Source: Komagataeibacter oboediens
GTDB lineage: Bacteria; Pseudomonadota; Alphaproteobacteria; Acetobacterales; Acetobacteraceae
DNA length: 39,000 nt
Direction of reading: 5' to 3'
NCBI RefSeq assembly: GCF_003207815.1
Contig: NZ_NKTX01000025.1
Span: forward strand, 1-39,000
The position numbers were made by a program, and so were the translations under genes. The notes below the pieces were generated by a model. The model was given only the letters and a program-made list of their open reading frames with translations, was not told the origin of the DNA and did no database searches. This document shows positions 1 through 6,652 of this stretch, piece by piece (the first letter of the stretch is position 1; every line of letters begins with the position of its first letter).

Positions 1-154
1 CGGTCAGCCCTGATTTGACCTGATAGAGCCGCATCATGGCCTCTTGGCGCGACTGACAGTGCACGAGACCTGTCGGCCATGGATATTGCGCGCCTGGCTC
101 CCCTTTCAGCCTGTAGGATTGGAACACGTAGGCTTCGGTCTCGGGTGCGGGCAT
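1..154 (-). CDS. Hypothetical phage protein, 5' part only
   Basis: A leftward reading frame starts with ATG at 154-152 and stays open for 51 codons to the window edge. A strong ribosome binding site (AGGAAAGG, about 160-167) sits at proper spacing upstream. The protein begins MPAPETEAYVFQSYRLKG and I do not recognise it. It is divergent from the antirepressor gene and shares its control region, the usual place for a phage regulator or a small early gene, but its product shows no visible helix-turn-helix in the part seen. The gene continues outside the window. Confidence 0.55.
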   Translation of the reverse strand, partial: MPAPETEAYVFQSYRLKGEPGAQYPWPTGLVHCQSRQEAMMRLYQVKSGLT

Positions 155-250
155 AGCGAATCCTTTCCTGTATGTTCTTATTGCGTTCTCATAGAGTCGG
201 GAAAGCTGTTTTTGCACGCCCGGACAATTGACCAAAAAAAATTCACTGAG

Positions 251-289
251 CGGTCATTTGACCGTTGACTGTCGCGGTCATTTGGCCGC
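251..289. promoter_or_regulatory. Two tandem palindromic operator-like sites
   Basis: Site 1 (251-264) is CGGTCATTTGACCG, a perfect 6-base inverted repeat around TT. Site 2 (274-289) is GCGGTCATTTGGCCGC, the same pattern with one mismatched pair. Their centres are 24 bases apart, roughly two helical turns. They lie in the divergent control region just before the antirepressor gene. This layout is typical of operators bound by a dimeric phage repressor; the binding protein is not identifiable from the window. Confidence 0.5.
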
Positions 290-294
290 ATGAT
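265..294 (+). promoter_or_regulatory. Candidate promoter for the phage early operon
   Basis: TTGACT at 265-270 and CATGAT at 289-294 are separated by 18 bases and resemble sigma-70 -35 and -10 boxes. The second palindrome (274-289) fills the spacer and the first lies just upstream, so a repressor bound there would block transcription. Predicted initiation near 300 would place the ATG at 290 outside the transcript and favours the GTG start at 323. Confidence 0.35.
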
Positions 295-322
295 TACCCC
301 ATCACCAACACGGAGATGGGCA

Positions 323-1069
323 GTGAACAGCCTCACAATTCTCTCTACGGCAATACGGCAGGACGCGGATGGGCGTTACTGCCTGAACGATTGCCACCGG
401 GCGGCTGGTGGCGTTGCGAAGGACGCTCCGGGGCAGTGGCTTCGCACGGATCAGGCGAAAAAGCTGATCGAAGAATTGGAAACTATGCAGAATTGCACAG
501 TTTCTGAAACTGCCGGAAAGCCGGTAGAAACGGTTCCGGGCCGCAATGGCGGGACATATGCCTGCAAGGAACTGGTCTACGCCTACGCGATGTGGATCAG
601 CGCCGCTTTCCATCTGACCGTCATTCGCGCATTCGACGCGATGGTGACGGGGGCCACATCGGTTCAGACCCCCGCCATCGACCTGAACGATCCCGCATTC
701 CTTCGCAGCACCCTTCTGACCTACACCGAAAAAGTGCTGGCCCTCGAGGCTGAGAAGGCAGAAGCCGCGCCCAAGCTGGAAGTATTCGAGCGCCTCGCCA
801 ACAGCAAGGGCCGCACGAACCTGCGTGAAGTCGGTAAGGAACTGCAGATCGGTTCCAAGCGTGGCATCGAGTTCCTGCGCGAGATCAAATGGACGTTCCG
901 CGATCAGGCCGGACGCTGGAAAGCCTACGCGGGCGCGGTCGATGCCGGTTACGTCGAGATGAAATACACCACCTACACCAATACATCGGGCGAAGAAGTC
1001 AGCACGCAGCAGGTATTCGTGACGCCGAAAGGCATGGCGCGACTGGCGCACCGTCTGGGGATGCAGTGA
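323..1069 (+). CDS. KilA-N / KilAC-domain phage antirepressor-like protein
   Basis: The N-terminal ~100 residues (NSLTILSTAIRQD, then DGRYCLND, and YACKELVYAYAMWIS near residue 90) match the KilA-N DNA-binding domain. The last ~100 residues, including GRTNLREVGKELQI and VTPKGMARLAHRLG, match the KilAC domain of phage antirepressors. Such proteins usually counteract the phage repressor or bind DNA during lytic development. I chose GTG 323 because GGAG at 312-315 is well spaced and the domain begins right there; an in-frame ATG at 290 would add 11 residues overlapping the putative operator. It is the first gene of the rightward phage operon, directly behind the operator sites. About 248 residues. 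Confidence 0.8.
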   Translation: MNSLTILSTAIRQDADGRYCLNDCHRAAGGVAKDAPGQWLRTDQAKKLIEELETMQNCTVSETAGKPVETVPGRNGGTYACKELVYAYAMWISAAFHLTVIRAFDAMVTGATSVQTPAIDLNDPAFLRSTLLTYTEKVLALEAEKAEAAPKLEVFERLANSKGRTNLREVGKELQIGSKRGIEFLREIKWTFRDQAGRWKAYAGAVDAGYVEMKYTTYTNTSGEEVSTQQVFVTPKGMARLAHRLGMQ

Positions 1070-1170
1070 TGCCCGACAACCACCTAACCCGCTTCCTTGG
1101 CATGGCCCTGCTCGGTGCCATGCTTTTGGGCACGGTGTTCTACGCATTCGCCACTGTTGCAATGCCCTGA
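1069..1170 (+). CDS. 33-residue single-pass membrane peptide
   Basis: The ATG overlaps the antirepressor stop codon (ATGA at 1066-1071 region), implying translational coupling. The peptide has a short polar start (MPDNHLTRF) followed by about 22 hydrophobic residues (LGMALLGAMLLGTVFYAFATV), enough for one transmembrane helix. No family is recognised. Small membrane peptides in phage early operons can act in superinfection exclusion, toxicity or envelope signalling, but nothing here selects among these. The coupling and clean hydrophobic segment argue that it is real; its small size keeps confidence modest. Confidence 0.45.
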   Translation: MPDNHLTRFLGMALLGAMLLGTVFYAFATVAMP

Positions 1171-1183
1171 CACGCCCAGGCCA

Positions 1184-1201
1184 CCGGGATCGCGGTCCCG
1201 G
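1184..1201 (+). terminator. Short GC-rich hairpin after the membrane peptide gene
   Basis: CCGGGA (1184-1189) and TCCCGG (1196-1201) form a perfect 6-base stem with a 6-base loop. No T-run follows, so it could be an attenuator or mRNA-processing element rather than a classic terminator. It lies in the only sizeable gap (1171-1252) of the early operon. Confidence 0.25.
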
Positions 1202-1252
1202 CAGTCTGGCCGAGTTGGCCAAATATTTTCCAAGTAATGAGAGGAATTGATT

Positions 1253-1561
1253 ATGTGCAGTAATCTTCCCGATGGTTGTTCGCAGGGTGATATTGACGCG
1301 CGGTTCGGAAATCTGTCTGCAAAGGCAGAGGATGACCTTCAGACCATTGATGAATGGAAGGTCCATCTCCGGGGCTGGATGGCGTGGGCTAAGGGTCGCA
1401 GCCTGAGCGATGGCTTCCAGATGGATGAATTTATTGCGGGCATCGAAAACCAGCTTATCGACCTGACCGCGCAGGCCAAGGAAATTGAGGCGGACGGGCA
1501 GGTTCCCGCGACCGTGGCGCACATTGTCCGTCCGCGTCTGGCGTTGGTGGGTGCGGCATGA
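1253..1561 (+). CDS. Hypothetical phage protein (102 aa)
   Basis: Start ATG 1253 follows AGAGGA at 1240-1245 with 7-base spacing; an in-frame TTG at 1247 is less likely. The protein is acidic and mostly helical in composition (for example KAEDDLQTIDEWKVHLRGWM and a C-terminal AQAKEIEADG stretch). No domain is recognised. It restarts translation after the 80-base gap and is followed by a chain of overlapping small genes leading to the ERF recombinase, so it probably belongs to the early DNA-metabolism operon. Confidence 0.6.
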   Translation: MCSNLPDGCSQGDIDARFGNLSAKAEDDLQTIDEWKVHLRGWMAWAKGRSLSDGFQMDEFIAGIENQLIDLTAQAKEIEADGQVPATVAHIVRPRLALVGAA

Positions 1562-1722
1562 ACAAGAACACGCCCGAACCCCGCCGCTTCATCATCGGCC
1601 TCGATAAGGATGGTGAAGTAATCGACTGCCATCCGAAGGACGGCAAGTTCCGTCCCTGCCCGACGGGATATGCCCCGCAAACGATCCTGGTTGTCACCGC
1701 TGACGTGGATGTTCCCGCATGA
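1558..1722 (+). CDS. Small hypothetical phage protein (54 aa)
   Basis: The ATG at 1558 overlaps the preceding stop by 4 bases (ATGA). The 54-residue product contains RRFIIGLDKDGEVIDCHPKD, which looks like a small beta-rich domain with a D-x-D-G turn, but no family can be named. It ends in another ATGA overlap. The coupled arrangement on both sides is the main support that it is translated. Confidence 0.5.
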   Translation: MNKNTPEPRRFIIGLDKDGEVIDCHPKDGKFRPCPTGYAPQTILVVTADVDVPA

Positions 1723-1802
1723 AAAACCTTCTGACAGAACACCAGCGCGTGCGGATCAACCGGCGCGTGATGCAGAACCATAATGGGAGGCGGGGGCTGT
1801 GA
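1719..1802 (+). CDS. 27-residue basic peptide ORF in a coupled chain
   Basis: ATG 1719 overlaps the previous stop, and its own stop (1800-1802) overlaps the next GTG start. The 27-residue product is rich in Arg, Asn and Gln (MKNLLTEHQRVRINRR at its start). It may be a genuine mini-protein or simply a translated spacer that carries ribosomes to the next gene, whose GGGAGG binding site lies inside it. Function unknown. Confidence 0.35.
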   Translation: MKNLLTEHQRVRINRRVMQNHNGRRGL

Positions 1803-1963
1803 CATACGAACAGCGTCGGGCTTTGGTAAACAGCCTGAATGAACAGTATGGCGGGAACTGGGACAGCCGCGTGCGTGACGATCTGGAAATCCCCGCGTGT
1901 CCGGTTCCTGATTACGACAAGATTTACTTCCCGCCATCCTATGGAGTCCCCCGTCATGTCTGA
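1799..1963 (+). CDS. Small hypothetical phage protein (54 aa)
   Basis: GTG 1799 is preceded by GGGAGG around 1785-1790 and overlaps the previous stop. The product begins VTYEQRRALVNSLNEQYGG and ends with a Pro/Tyr-rich tail. No family is recognised. Its last codons overlap the ERF gene start at 1956 by 8 bases, so its translation may help feed ribosomes to the recombinase gene. Confidence 0.45.
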   Translation: MTYEQRRALVNSLNEQYGGNWDSRVRDDLEIPACPVPDYDKIYFPPSYGVPRHV

Positions 1964-2735
1964 AACGATTGAACGTAAAGCGACCACAACACCCGTCAAG
2001 CAGGATCAGGCGGTGGCAACAAGGCAGGAACAGGAACCAGCCGTATCCAATGGCATCCTGAACGTCATCGCGCGCGCGGCCGCCGATCCGTCTGTTGATG
2101 TGGACAAGATGCATGAACTGCTCAAGTTGCAGGACAGCATCATGAAGCGGCAGGCAGAGGCCGAGTTCAACCAGGCAATGGCCGATGCGACCGGGGAAAT
2201 CCAGCGCGTTGCGAAGATGGGCAAGGTCGATACCGGCAAGGGGAAATACAGCTTCGCCCGATGGGAAGATATGGACCGGATGCTTCGGCCGGTCATGCAG
2301 AAGTTCGGGTTTTCCTTGTCATTTGACGCACAGGAGCGGCAAGGCGGCGGCCTGATGATCACAGGAACAATCCGGCATCGCAGCGGGCACAGCCAGACGG
2401 CCTCAATGCCCCTACCAGTTGATAATGGCCCCGGCCGCAACGCCCTGCAGGCAATGGGATCAACGCTGTCCTACGGGAAGCGGTATTGCGCGGAGATGCT
2501 GTTCAACATCGTGCGCGAGAATGCCGATGATGATGGTGCGCAGGGGTTTGTCCGTACTGTGGATGCGGCGCAAGCGAAGGCTATTCAGGATATGGTTGCT
2601 GAAATTGGCATGCCTTTGGCAGATGTTCTCAAGCATTTCGGCGCCAACTCGATACAGGAACTCCCGGCCAATCAGTTTGCTCGGATTGTAAATTCTCTGA
2701 ACAAGCGCCGCCAGACAGGAGCGCCAACGAAATGA
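1956..2735 (+). CDS. ERF-family single-strand DNA annealing protein
   Basis: Phage recombinase of the ERF superfamily, which anneals complementary single strands during phage recombination, normally with a partner 5'-3' exonuclease. The core at about residues 25-205 has the family pattern: AEAEFNQAMADA, then KYSFARWEDMDRMLRPVM, and the signature GSTLSYGKRYC followed by NIVRENADDDG. The C-terminal ~50 residues form a separate small helical tail. Start ATG 1956 (MSETIERK) is preceded by GGAG at 1943-1946; an upstream in-frame ATG at 1941 is possible. The exonuclease gene starts inside its stop codon, giving the classic two-gene recombination pair. 259 residues. Confidence 0.88.
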   Translation: MSETIERKATTTPVKQDQAVATRQEQEPAVSNGILNVIARAAADPSVDVDKMHELLKLQDSIMKRQAEAEFNQAMADATGEIQRVAKMGKVDTGKGKYSFARWEDMDRMLRPVMQKFGFSLSFDAQERQGGGLMITGTIRHRSGHSQTASMPLPVDNGPGRNALQAMGSTLSYGKRYCAEMLFNIVRENADDDGAQGFVRTVDAAQAKAIQDMVAEIGMPLADVLKHFGANSIQELPANQFARIVNSLNKRRQTGAPTK

Positions 2736-3367
2736 AGATCCACACAATGGAGCAGGGCAGCGAAGCGTGGCTTCATGCCCGGCTGGGCCTTCCTACGGCA
2801 TCTGAGTTTGATAAGATCGTCAGTAACACTGGGAAACTTTCTACCCAGTCCCGCAAGTATGCCATCAGGCTTGTCGGGGAAATCATTCTCCGGAGACCTC
2901 TCGGGGCTGATCTATCAAACAATTACGATGTGCAGCGCGGCAATGAACTTGAGCCGGTCGCAGCTGACCTTTACGCGTTCGAGACTGGTCGCGTCCTGCA
3001 GAAAGTCGGCTTCGTGACGCTTGATAGCGGCATTGCCGGGGCCAGTCCTGACCGGCTGGTGGGCGATGATGGGCTTCTGGAAATCAAGTGCCCGAAGGTA
3101 GAAACCCACATCGAATACGAGTTCGACGGGTTTGGGCACAAGTATAATACCCAGACACAAGGCCAGATGATGGTCTGTGAACGCGAATGGACAGACAAGT
3201 ATTCCTATTGCGAGGAAATGCCGTCCTACGTGGAGCGGGTGTTCCGGGATGAACCGTTCATCAAGAACCTGGGACAGGCCCTCAAAGACTTCAATGACAT
3301 GAAGCTGGAACTGTTGGAACTGGCCCGGCAGCGCGGGATGATGCAGCAGTCGGAGATTGCGGCATGA
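2732..3367 (+). CDS. YqaJ/lambda-Exo-type phage exonuclease
   Basis: PD-(D/E)XK exonuclease of the YqaJ viral recombinase family, which resects double-stranded DNA ends to give 3' single strands for the annealing protein. Visible motifs are the N-terminal QGSEAWLHARLGLPTASEF, RGNELEP around residue 70, the metal-binding GASPDRL (Asp107), LLEIKCPK (Glu117 and Lys119) and the YNTQTQGQM motif near 140. 211 residues is normal for the family. ATG 2732 overlaps the ERF stop (ATGA), so the two partners are coupled. Product of the phage early operon, acting in the cytoplasm on phage DNA. Confidence 0.88.
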   Translation: MKIHTMEQGSEAWLHARLGLPTASEFDKIVSNTGKLSTQSRKYAIRLVGEIILRRPLGADLSNNYDVQRGNELEPVAADLYAFETGRVLQKVGFVTLDSGIAGASPDRLVGDDGLLEIKCPKVETHIEYEFDGFGHKYNTQTQGQMMVCEREWTDKYSYCEEMPSYVERVFRDEPFIKNLGQALKDFNDMKLELLELARQRGMMQQSEIAA

Positions 3368-3570
3368 TCCCCACCAGCGACGCCGCCGAACCCGACTACC
3401 TGGCAACCCGGCTGACGTGGACGCAGCAGGTCGAACTTCACATGAGGGCGCACAATTCTGCGCCCCTCACCCTTTGCCAGAAGCGCCGGTTGCGCATTGC
3501 CCGCGATAACGGCGTCGAGCCGTGGGACGCATTCGAGCAGATCGTGGGGGCTGATAATGTGTGGTTCTGA
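3364..3570 (+). CDS. Hypothetical phage protein (68 aa)
   Basis: ATG 3364 overlaps the exonuclease stop by 4 bases. The product is mainly helical in composition, with WTQQVELHMRAHN, then QKRRLRIARDNGVEPWDAFEQI. The basic QKRRLRIAR segment could contact nucleic acid, but there is no recognised domain. The position directly after the ERF/exonuclease pair suggests an accessory role in replication or recombination; that is inference from context only. Confidence 0.5.
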   Translation: MIPTSDAAEPDYLATRLTWTQQVELHMRAHNSAPLTLCQKRRLRIARDNGVEPWDAFEQIVGADNVWF

Positions 3571-4099
3571 CGAACTGATCCACGACGCGCGGCAGGTTGA
3601 TTTGGAAGAAACGATAAAGATGAACGAAACACCGATGTATCTTGTGCCGGGGCGGCTGACGGATGAGCAGGAAACCAACATGCGGAGCGAGTTGCTCGGC
3701 GGACCCATTCTCGATGCCGCCGACATGTTCGTGCGCATGATGGGCATTGTAGGCACCCCCATCCAGCCGTGTGCGGATGTGGAGACGGTTGGCTTCGTCC
3801 CCGACAAATCTAACCTGTTTGTCGATAAGCGTTTACCCATGACGAACATATATCGTTCTGCTGGCGATCCTTGGCCGGTTCCTTTGGTCCGCCGCACCGA
3901 CATGGAGGCGCAGGTTGCCCGTGTGGCGGCTAAGAAGGATGCGGAGATTGAGCGTCTACGGCGCGCATTGTCTCGAGTGGGGGATGCTCTGGCCTACGAA
4001 ATAAATGAACACAGTATTGTCGATACCGTGTGGATCAGTCCCATCGAAACAATGGACGATTTCATTGAAGCAGCCCTCACCGAAGGATCGGCAGAATGA
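3557..4099 (+). CDS. Hypothetical phage protein with C-terminal coiled-coil segment (180 aa)
   Basis: Start ATG 3557 (MCGSDELIHDARQ) follows GGGGG at 3545-3550 and overlaps the previous gene by 14 bases. An alternative in-frame ATG at 3620 (MNETPMYLVPGR) has GGAAG upstream. Residues ~115-145 (DMEAQVARVAAKKDAEIERL) look like a coiled coil. The middle has a conserved-looking DAADMFVRMMGIVGTPIQP block. No function can be assigned. It ends in an ATGA overlap with the next gene. Confidence 0.5.
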   Translation: MCGSDELIHDARQVDLEETIKMNETPMYLVPGRLTDEQETNMRSELLGGPILDAADMFVRMMGIVGTPIQPCADVETVGFVPDKSNLFVDKRLPMTNIYRSAGDPWPVPLVRRTDMEAQVARVAAKKDAEIERLRRALSRVGDALAYEINEHSIVDTVWISPIETMDDFIEAALTEGSAE

Positions 4100-4290
4100 T
4101 CGAGAAACCGGATTTCGATGATTTCCACCATATCGTGGACATGGCTGGCCGCGATGGATACCAGAGCGTTTCTGTCGATCGTGCCGTAGTGGCGAAGGGA
4201 TTTCTGGAAGAAATGGTTCACGAAGATGGCCGCGTTGAGAACATGACAGTAGCTGACCTGATTTACATGCTTGAGGATGTAGTGGGATGA
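4096..4290 (+). CDS. Small acidic hypothetical phage protein (64 aa)
   Basis: ATG 4096 overlaps the previous stop. The 64-residue product is acidic (MIEKPDFDDFHHIVDMAGRD; FLEEMVHEDGRVENMTVADL). No domain is recognised. Acidic mini-proteins of early phage operons sometimes act as DNA mimics or host-protein inhibitors, but nothing in this sequence demonstrates that. Confidence 0.45.
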   Translation: MIEKPDFDDFHHIVDMAGRDGYQSVSVDRAVVAKGFLEEMVHEDGRVENMTVADLIYMLEDVVG

Positions 4291-4685
4291 GCGAATGGAA
4301 CGGCCTACCAGATCAGCCGGAGCGGAGTGGGTGGCACGTAATCGCCTGCGGCGCGCCAAGAGCGGTGTGGTGGGATGCTGAAAGTCATTATTGGTGGGAT
4401 GGGGAAAGGCGATTTTATATTACAATTCCCGAGATAAAAGCGTCCTCTCGTTCTTACAAATACTTAGGTGCCGTCTATTCTTCATTCGAAACCGCGCAGA
4501 TGCGGAAGGATGAGCGGGAGCGGGCAGCCAAAGCCGCCCAGGCAATCAGCATCCATTATTACGCACTGGGTGACATGGCGGAAGATGATGCGGATGTCGT
4601 GGCATTTGACGAACGTATGATTGGCGCCAGTGAGTGCGCTACAGCCATCCGCACCCTAACCGACAAGGAAGGGAAGAAGTCGTGA
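4287..4685 (+). CDS. Hypothetical phage protein (132 aa), Trp-rich N-terminal half
   Basis: ATG 4287 overlaps the preceding stop. The N-terminal half is aromatic-rich (MSEWNGLPDQPERSGWHVIA, then AVWWDAESHYWWDGERRFYI), suggesting a compact beta-rich domain. The second half is helical and charged (MRKDERERAAKAAQAIS). Family not recognised. The gene ends by overlapping the next GTG start, continuing the coupled chain. Confidence 0.5.
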   Translation: MSEWNGLPDQPERSGWHVIACGAPRAVWWDAESHYWWDGERRFYITIPEIKASSRSYKYLGAVYSSFETAQMRKDERERAAKAAQAISIHYYALGDMAEDDADVVAFDERMIGASECATAIRTLTDKEGKKS

Positions 4686-4993
4686 GAAGTCGGGAAGAAC
4701 AGATCAAGGTTCTGGCGGATGATTTCGCTAATCCGCCAGAAAGCTACCAGATGATGGAAGTGGCGGAACTGCATATCAACGAGGCCATCCAGCGCGGGCG
4801 CGAACTGGAGCGCGCGGAGATGGGACGGGATACGGCGCGGTTGGATTGGATCGAACGTCACCGCGCAACGCAGGCCGTGCATCTGGATGGTTCTGGTTGG
4901 CATGTTTTGGCGGAAGGAAGTGACGCGGGTTTTAGCGGGAATACGTTTCGGATCGCCATTGACGCGGCCATGAACGCGGAGAACGGGCAGTGA
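4682..4993 (+). CDS. Hypothetical phage protein (103 aa)
   Basis: GTG 4682 overlaps the previous stop, with AAGGAAGGG at about 4665-4673 as ribosome binding site. Residues 1-50 look like a helix-rich EAIQRGRELERAEMGRDTARL segment; the tail (HLDGSGWHVLAEGSDAGFSG) is beta-like and echoes the SGWHVIA segment of the preceding gene product. The DTARLDWIERH motif recurs in many phage hypothetical proteins as far as I recall, but carries no known function. Confidence 0.5.
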   Translation: MRSREEQIKVLADDFANPPESYQMMEVAELHINEAIQRGRELERAEMGRDTARLDWIERHRATQAVHLDGSGWHVLAEGSDAGFSGNTFRIAIDAAMNAENGQ

Positions 4994-5655
4994 CCGTAAC
5001 CCTGACAGGCATCACTAAATCAATGGTGCCAGGCGTCGATACTGCTGCCCAGCTTCTCGCCTACTGCGCCCGCGTGTCCAGTACAGCCAACCAGATGAAC
5101 CACGAGACCGGACCTAAGCTGCTGCGGTTTCTGGTTGAGCGCCGGGAGTGGTCGCCTCTGGAAATGATATCTCTGACTATGGAGATCGATACTACGCGCG
5201 ACATTGCACGTCAGATCCTGCGGCATCGATCCTTCTCGTTTCAGGAGTTCTCCCAGCGCTATGCGGTAGTGGATGACATTCCTGTGTTCCGTGAGGCGCG
5301 ATTGCAGGATCACACGGACCGGCAGAACAGCATCGAGACGGATGACGAAGAATTGGCCGGTGGATGGGAGGATATGCAGGCCCGCGTCCACATCGCCGCT
5401 GACGATGCCTATAGCTGGGCGCTGGAGAACGGTATCGCCAAAGAGGTGGCCCGCGCAGTGCTGCCCGAGGGCATGACCCCTTCACGCCTCTACATGGCCG
5501 GAACGCTGCGATCATGGATGCACTACTGCGCACTGCGGTGCGAGCGGAAAACCCAGAAAGAGCACCGGGAAATTGCCTTCGACGTGGCCGATATCCTGCG
5601 CGAGCAGTTCCCCGATATTGCCGACCTTATCCCGAGCCGGGAGGACGAAAATTGA
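4990..5655 (+). CDS. thyX: FAD-dependent thymidylate synthase ThyX
   Basis: ThyX makes dTMP from dUMP using methylene-tetrahydrofolate, FAD and NADPH. The ThyX signature RHRxxSxxxxSxRY is complete: R78-H79-R80, S83, S88, R90-Y91. The N-terminal YCARVSS and the C-terminal TLRSWMHYCALRC match the family. 221 residues is a normal length. GTG 4990 overlaps the previous stop (GTGA), and its own stop overlaps the next TTG. A phage-borne ThyX probably boosts dTMP supply during replication, independent of host control. It is embedded in phage hypotheticals, so it is not the chromosomal gene. Confidence 0.93.
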   Translation: MTVTLTGITKSMVPGVDTAAQLLAYCARVSSTANQMNHETGPKLLRFLVERREWSPLEMISLTMEIDTTRDIARQILRHRSFSFQEFSQRYAVVDDIPVFREARLQDHTDRQNSIETDDEELAGGWEDMQARVHIAADDAYSWALENGIAKEVARAVLPEGMTPSRLYMAGTLRSWMHYCALRCERKTQKEHREIAFDVADILREQFPDIADLIPSREDEN

Positions 5656-6020
5656 CCGAACAAACCCACACCCCCTACCAGCGCGGCCGCCGGGCTGCTG
5701 AGCGTGGAGCGCCGCGTGAATGTCCTGTAGAAATGGTTGCCTTTGGCGGAGCACTTGAGTGGTTTAAGGGCTACGATAGCGTTCCTGTGGCCCCTTGTGG
5801 GGGAAAGGTGCCGGACAGCACCGTCAACCATCCCCAACACTATAATGCCCATCCATCCGGCATCGAATGCATTCAGGTGGTCGAACATATGTCATTCAAC
5901 CTCGGCAATGCCCTGAAATACATCTGGCGCGCCGATGAGAAGGGCAACGCACTCGAGGATCTGAAAAAGGCCGAGTGGTATATTAAGCGCGAGATCGCGC
6001 GGCGGGAGGAGGCAGCATGA
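5652..6020 (+). CDS. DUF3310-family phage protein
   Basis: The C-terminal half has the DUF3310 (SaV-like) pattern: VNHPQHYNAHPSGIECIQVV, then GNALKYIWRADEKGN and DLKKAEWYIKREI. These small helical proteins are common next to phage nucleotide-metabolism or replication genes, function unknown. TTG 5652 is chosen because it overlaps the ThyX stop and follows GGGAGG at 5639-5644; an in-frame ATG at 5514 would overlap ThyX by 140 bases. The N-terminal ~50 residues are variable. 122 residues. Confidence 0.78.
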   Translation: MTEQTHTPYQRGRRAAERGAPRECPVEMVAFGGALEWFKGYDSVPVAPCGGKVPDSTVNHPQHYNAHPSGIECIQVVEHMSFNLGNALKYIWRADEKGNALEDLKKAEWYIKREIARREEAA

Positions 6021-6193
6021 GGCTCCGCACAAACAGCCATTTCGGCTTTTTCTACAAAGGCTACCGGGTGGAATGCACCAGCAACATCGCGCGGATTTTT
6101 CTGCGCGACAAACTGGTAGGGCAGTCTCGGGCCATCTCTCGCGCCGCTATCGAGCGGGACGTTGAGCGCGTGATTGCTGGGGAGGCGGCATGA
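6017..6193 (+). CDS. Small basic hypothetical phage protein (58 aa)
   Basis: ATG 6017 overlaps the DUF3310 stop. The product (starting MRLRTNSHFGFFYKGYRVEC) is basic and would fold as a short beta segment followed by a helix (ISRAAIERDVERVIAG). No family is recognised. Both ends lie in ATGA overlaps, with GGGAGGAGG before the start, so translation is likely. Confidence 0.5.
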   Translation: MRLRTNSHFGFFYKGYRVECTSNIARIFLRDKLVGQSRAISRAAIERDVERVIAGEAA

Positions 6194-6360
6194 CCTACAA
6201 TCTGCGCGTGGCTGGCGGCCTGACTGAACCGCTGGAACTGGTCGCCCAGAACCGATACCACGTGTTCCTGCGGTGGCGTGGCGAGATCGTCGCGACACAT
6301 CTGGGGGCATGGAACGCTCTGGTGGAGAGTGGGCGCGTGGTGGAGGTGGGGAATGGGTGA
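6190..6360 (+). CDS. Small hypothetical phage protein (56 aa)
   Basis: ATG 6190 overlaps the preceding stop and is preceded by GGGGAGG. The product (starting MTYNLRVAGGLTEPLELVAQ) is probably beta-rich, ending with AWNALVESGRVVEVG. No family is recognised. Its 3' end overlaps the excisionase-like gene start by 8 bases. Confidence 0.48.
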   Translation: MTYNLRVAGGLTEPLELVAQNRYHVFLRWRGEIVATHLGAWNALVESGRVVEVGNG

Positions 6361-6652
6361 AGCGCTGGAACGCTGGCTCAGTCGCGAGGGTCTGGCCCGA
6401 CGCATAGACGTGAAGCCCCACAACGTGGCCCGCATGGTCAAGCAGGGCAAGCTGCCACGCCCCAGCTATCACCTTGGCGAGCGCAGTCCGCGATGGGACC
6501 GGCACGCCGTGGATGCTCTCATGATGAAAAGCCAGGGCATTGAGATCAAGCGCGACATGGATGAGATATTAGAGCAGGCTTGTGAAGAAAAAATCAGACA
6601 GCACGCGGCGCTTCAAAGTCGTAAAAAAGCGGCTGGCAGACGGGTCAATTAA
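6353..6652 (+). CDS. Excisionase-like / helix-turn-helix DNA-binding protein
   Basis: Residues 1-65 read like a winged-helix excisionase or AlpA-type domain: LSREGLARRIDVKPHNVARM, KQGKLPRPSYHLGERSPRWD, then HAVDALMM. The LARRI-x-N-VARMVKQGKLP pattern is a typical MerR-like helix-turn-helix. The C-terminal 35 residues are charged and helical. It lies just before and overlaps the integrase by 71 bases, the normal place for an Xis that biases recombination toward excision. Start ATG 6353 follows GGAGGTGGGG. 99 residues. Family is inferred from motif and position. Confidence 0.6.
   Translation: MGEALERWLSREGLARRIDVKPHNVARMVKQGKLPRPSYHLGERSPRWDRHAVDALMMKSQGIEIKRDMDEILEQACEEKIRQHAALQSRKKAAGRRVN

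Noticed and set aside
290-322. ATG 290 as start of the antirepressor
   Set aside because: The 11 extra codons overlap the operator region, have no ribosome binding site and lie upstream of the likely transcription start; GTG 323 has a good site.
302-1522. Long leftward frame antisense to the antirepressor gene
   Set aside because: The opposite strand encodes recognisable KilA-N/KilAC domains; this frame has no ribosome binding site or domain and is a GC-driven shadow.
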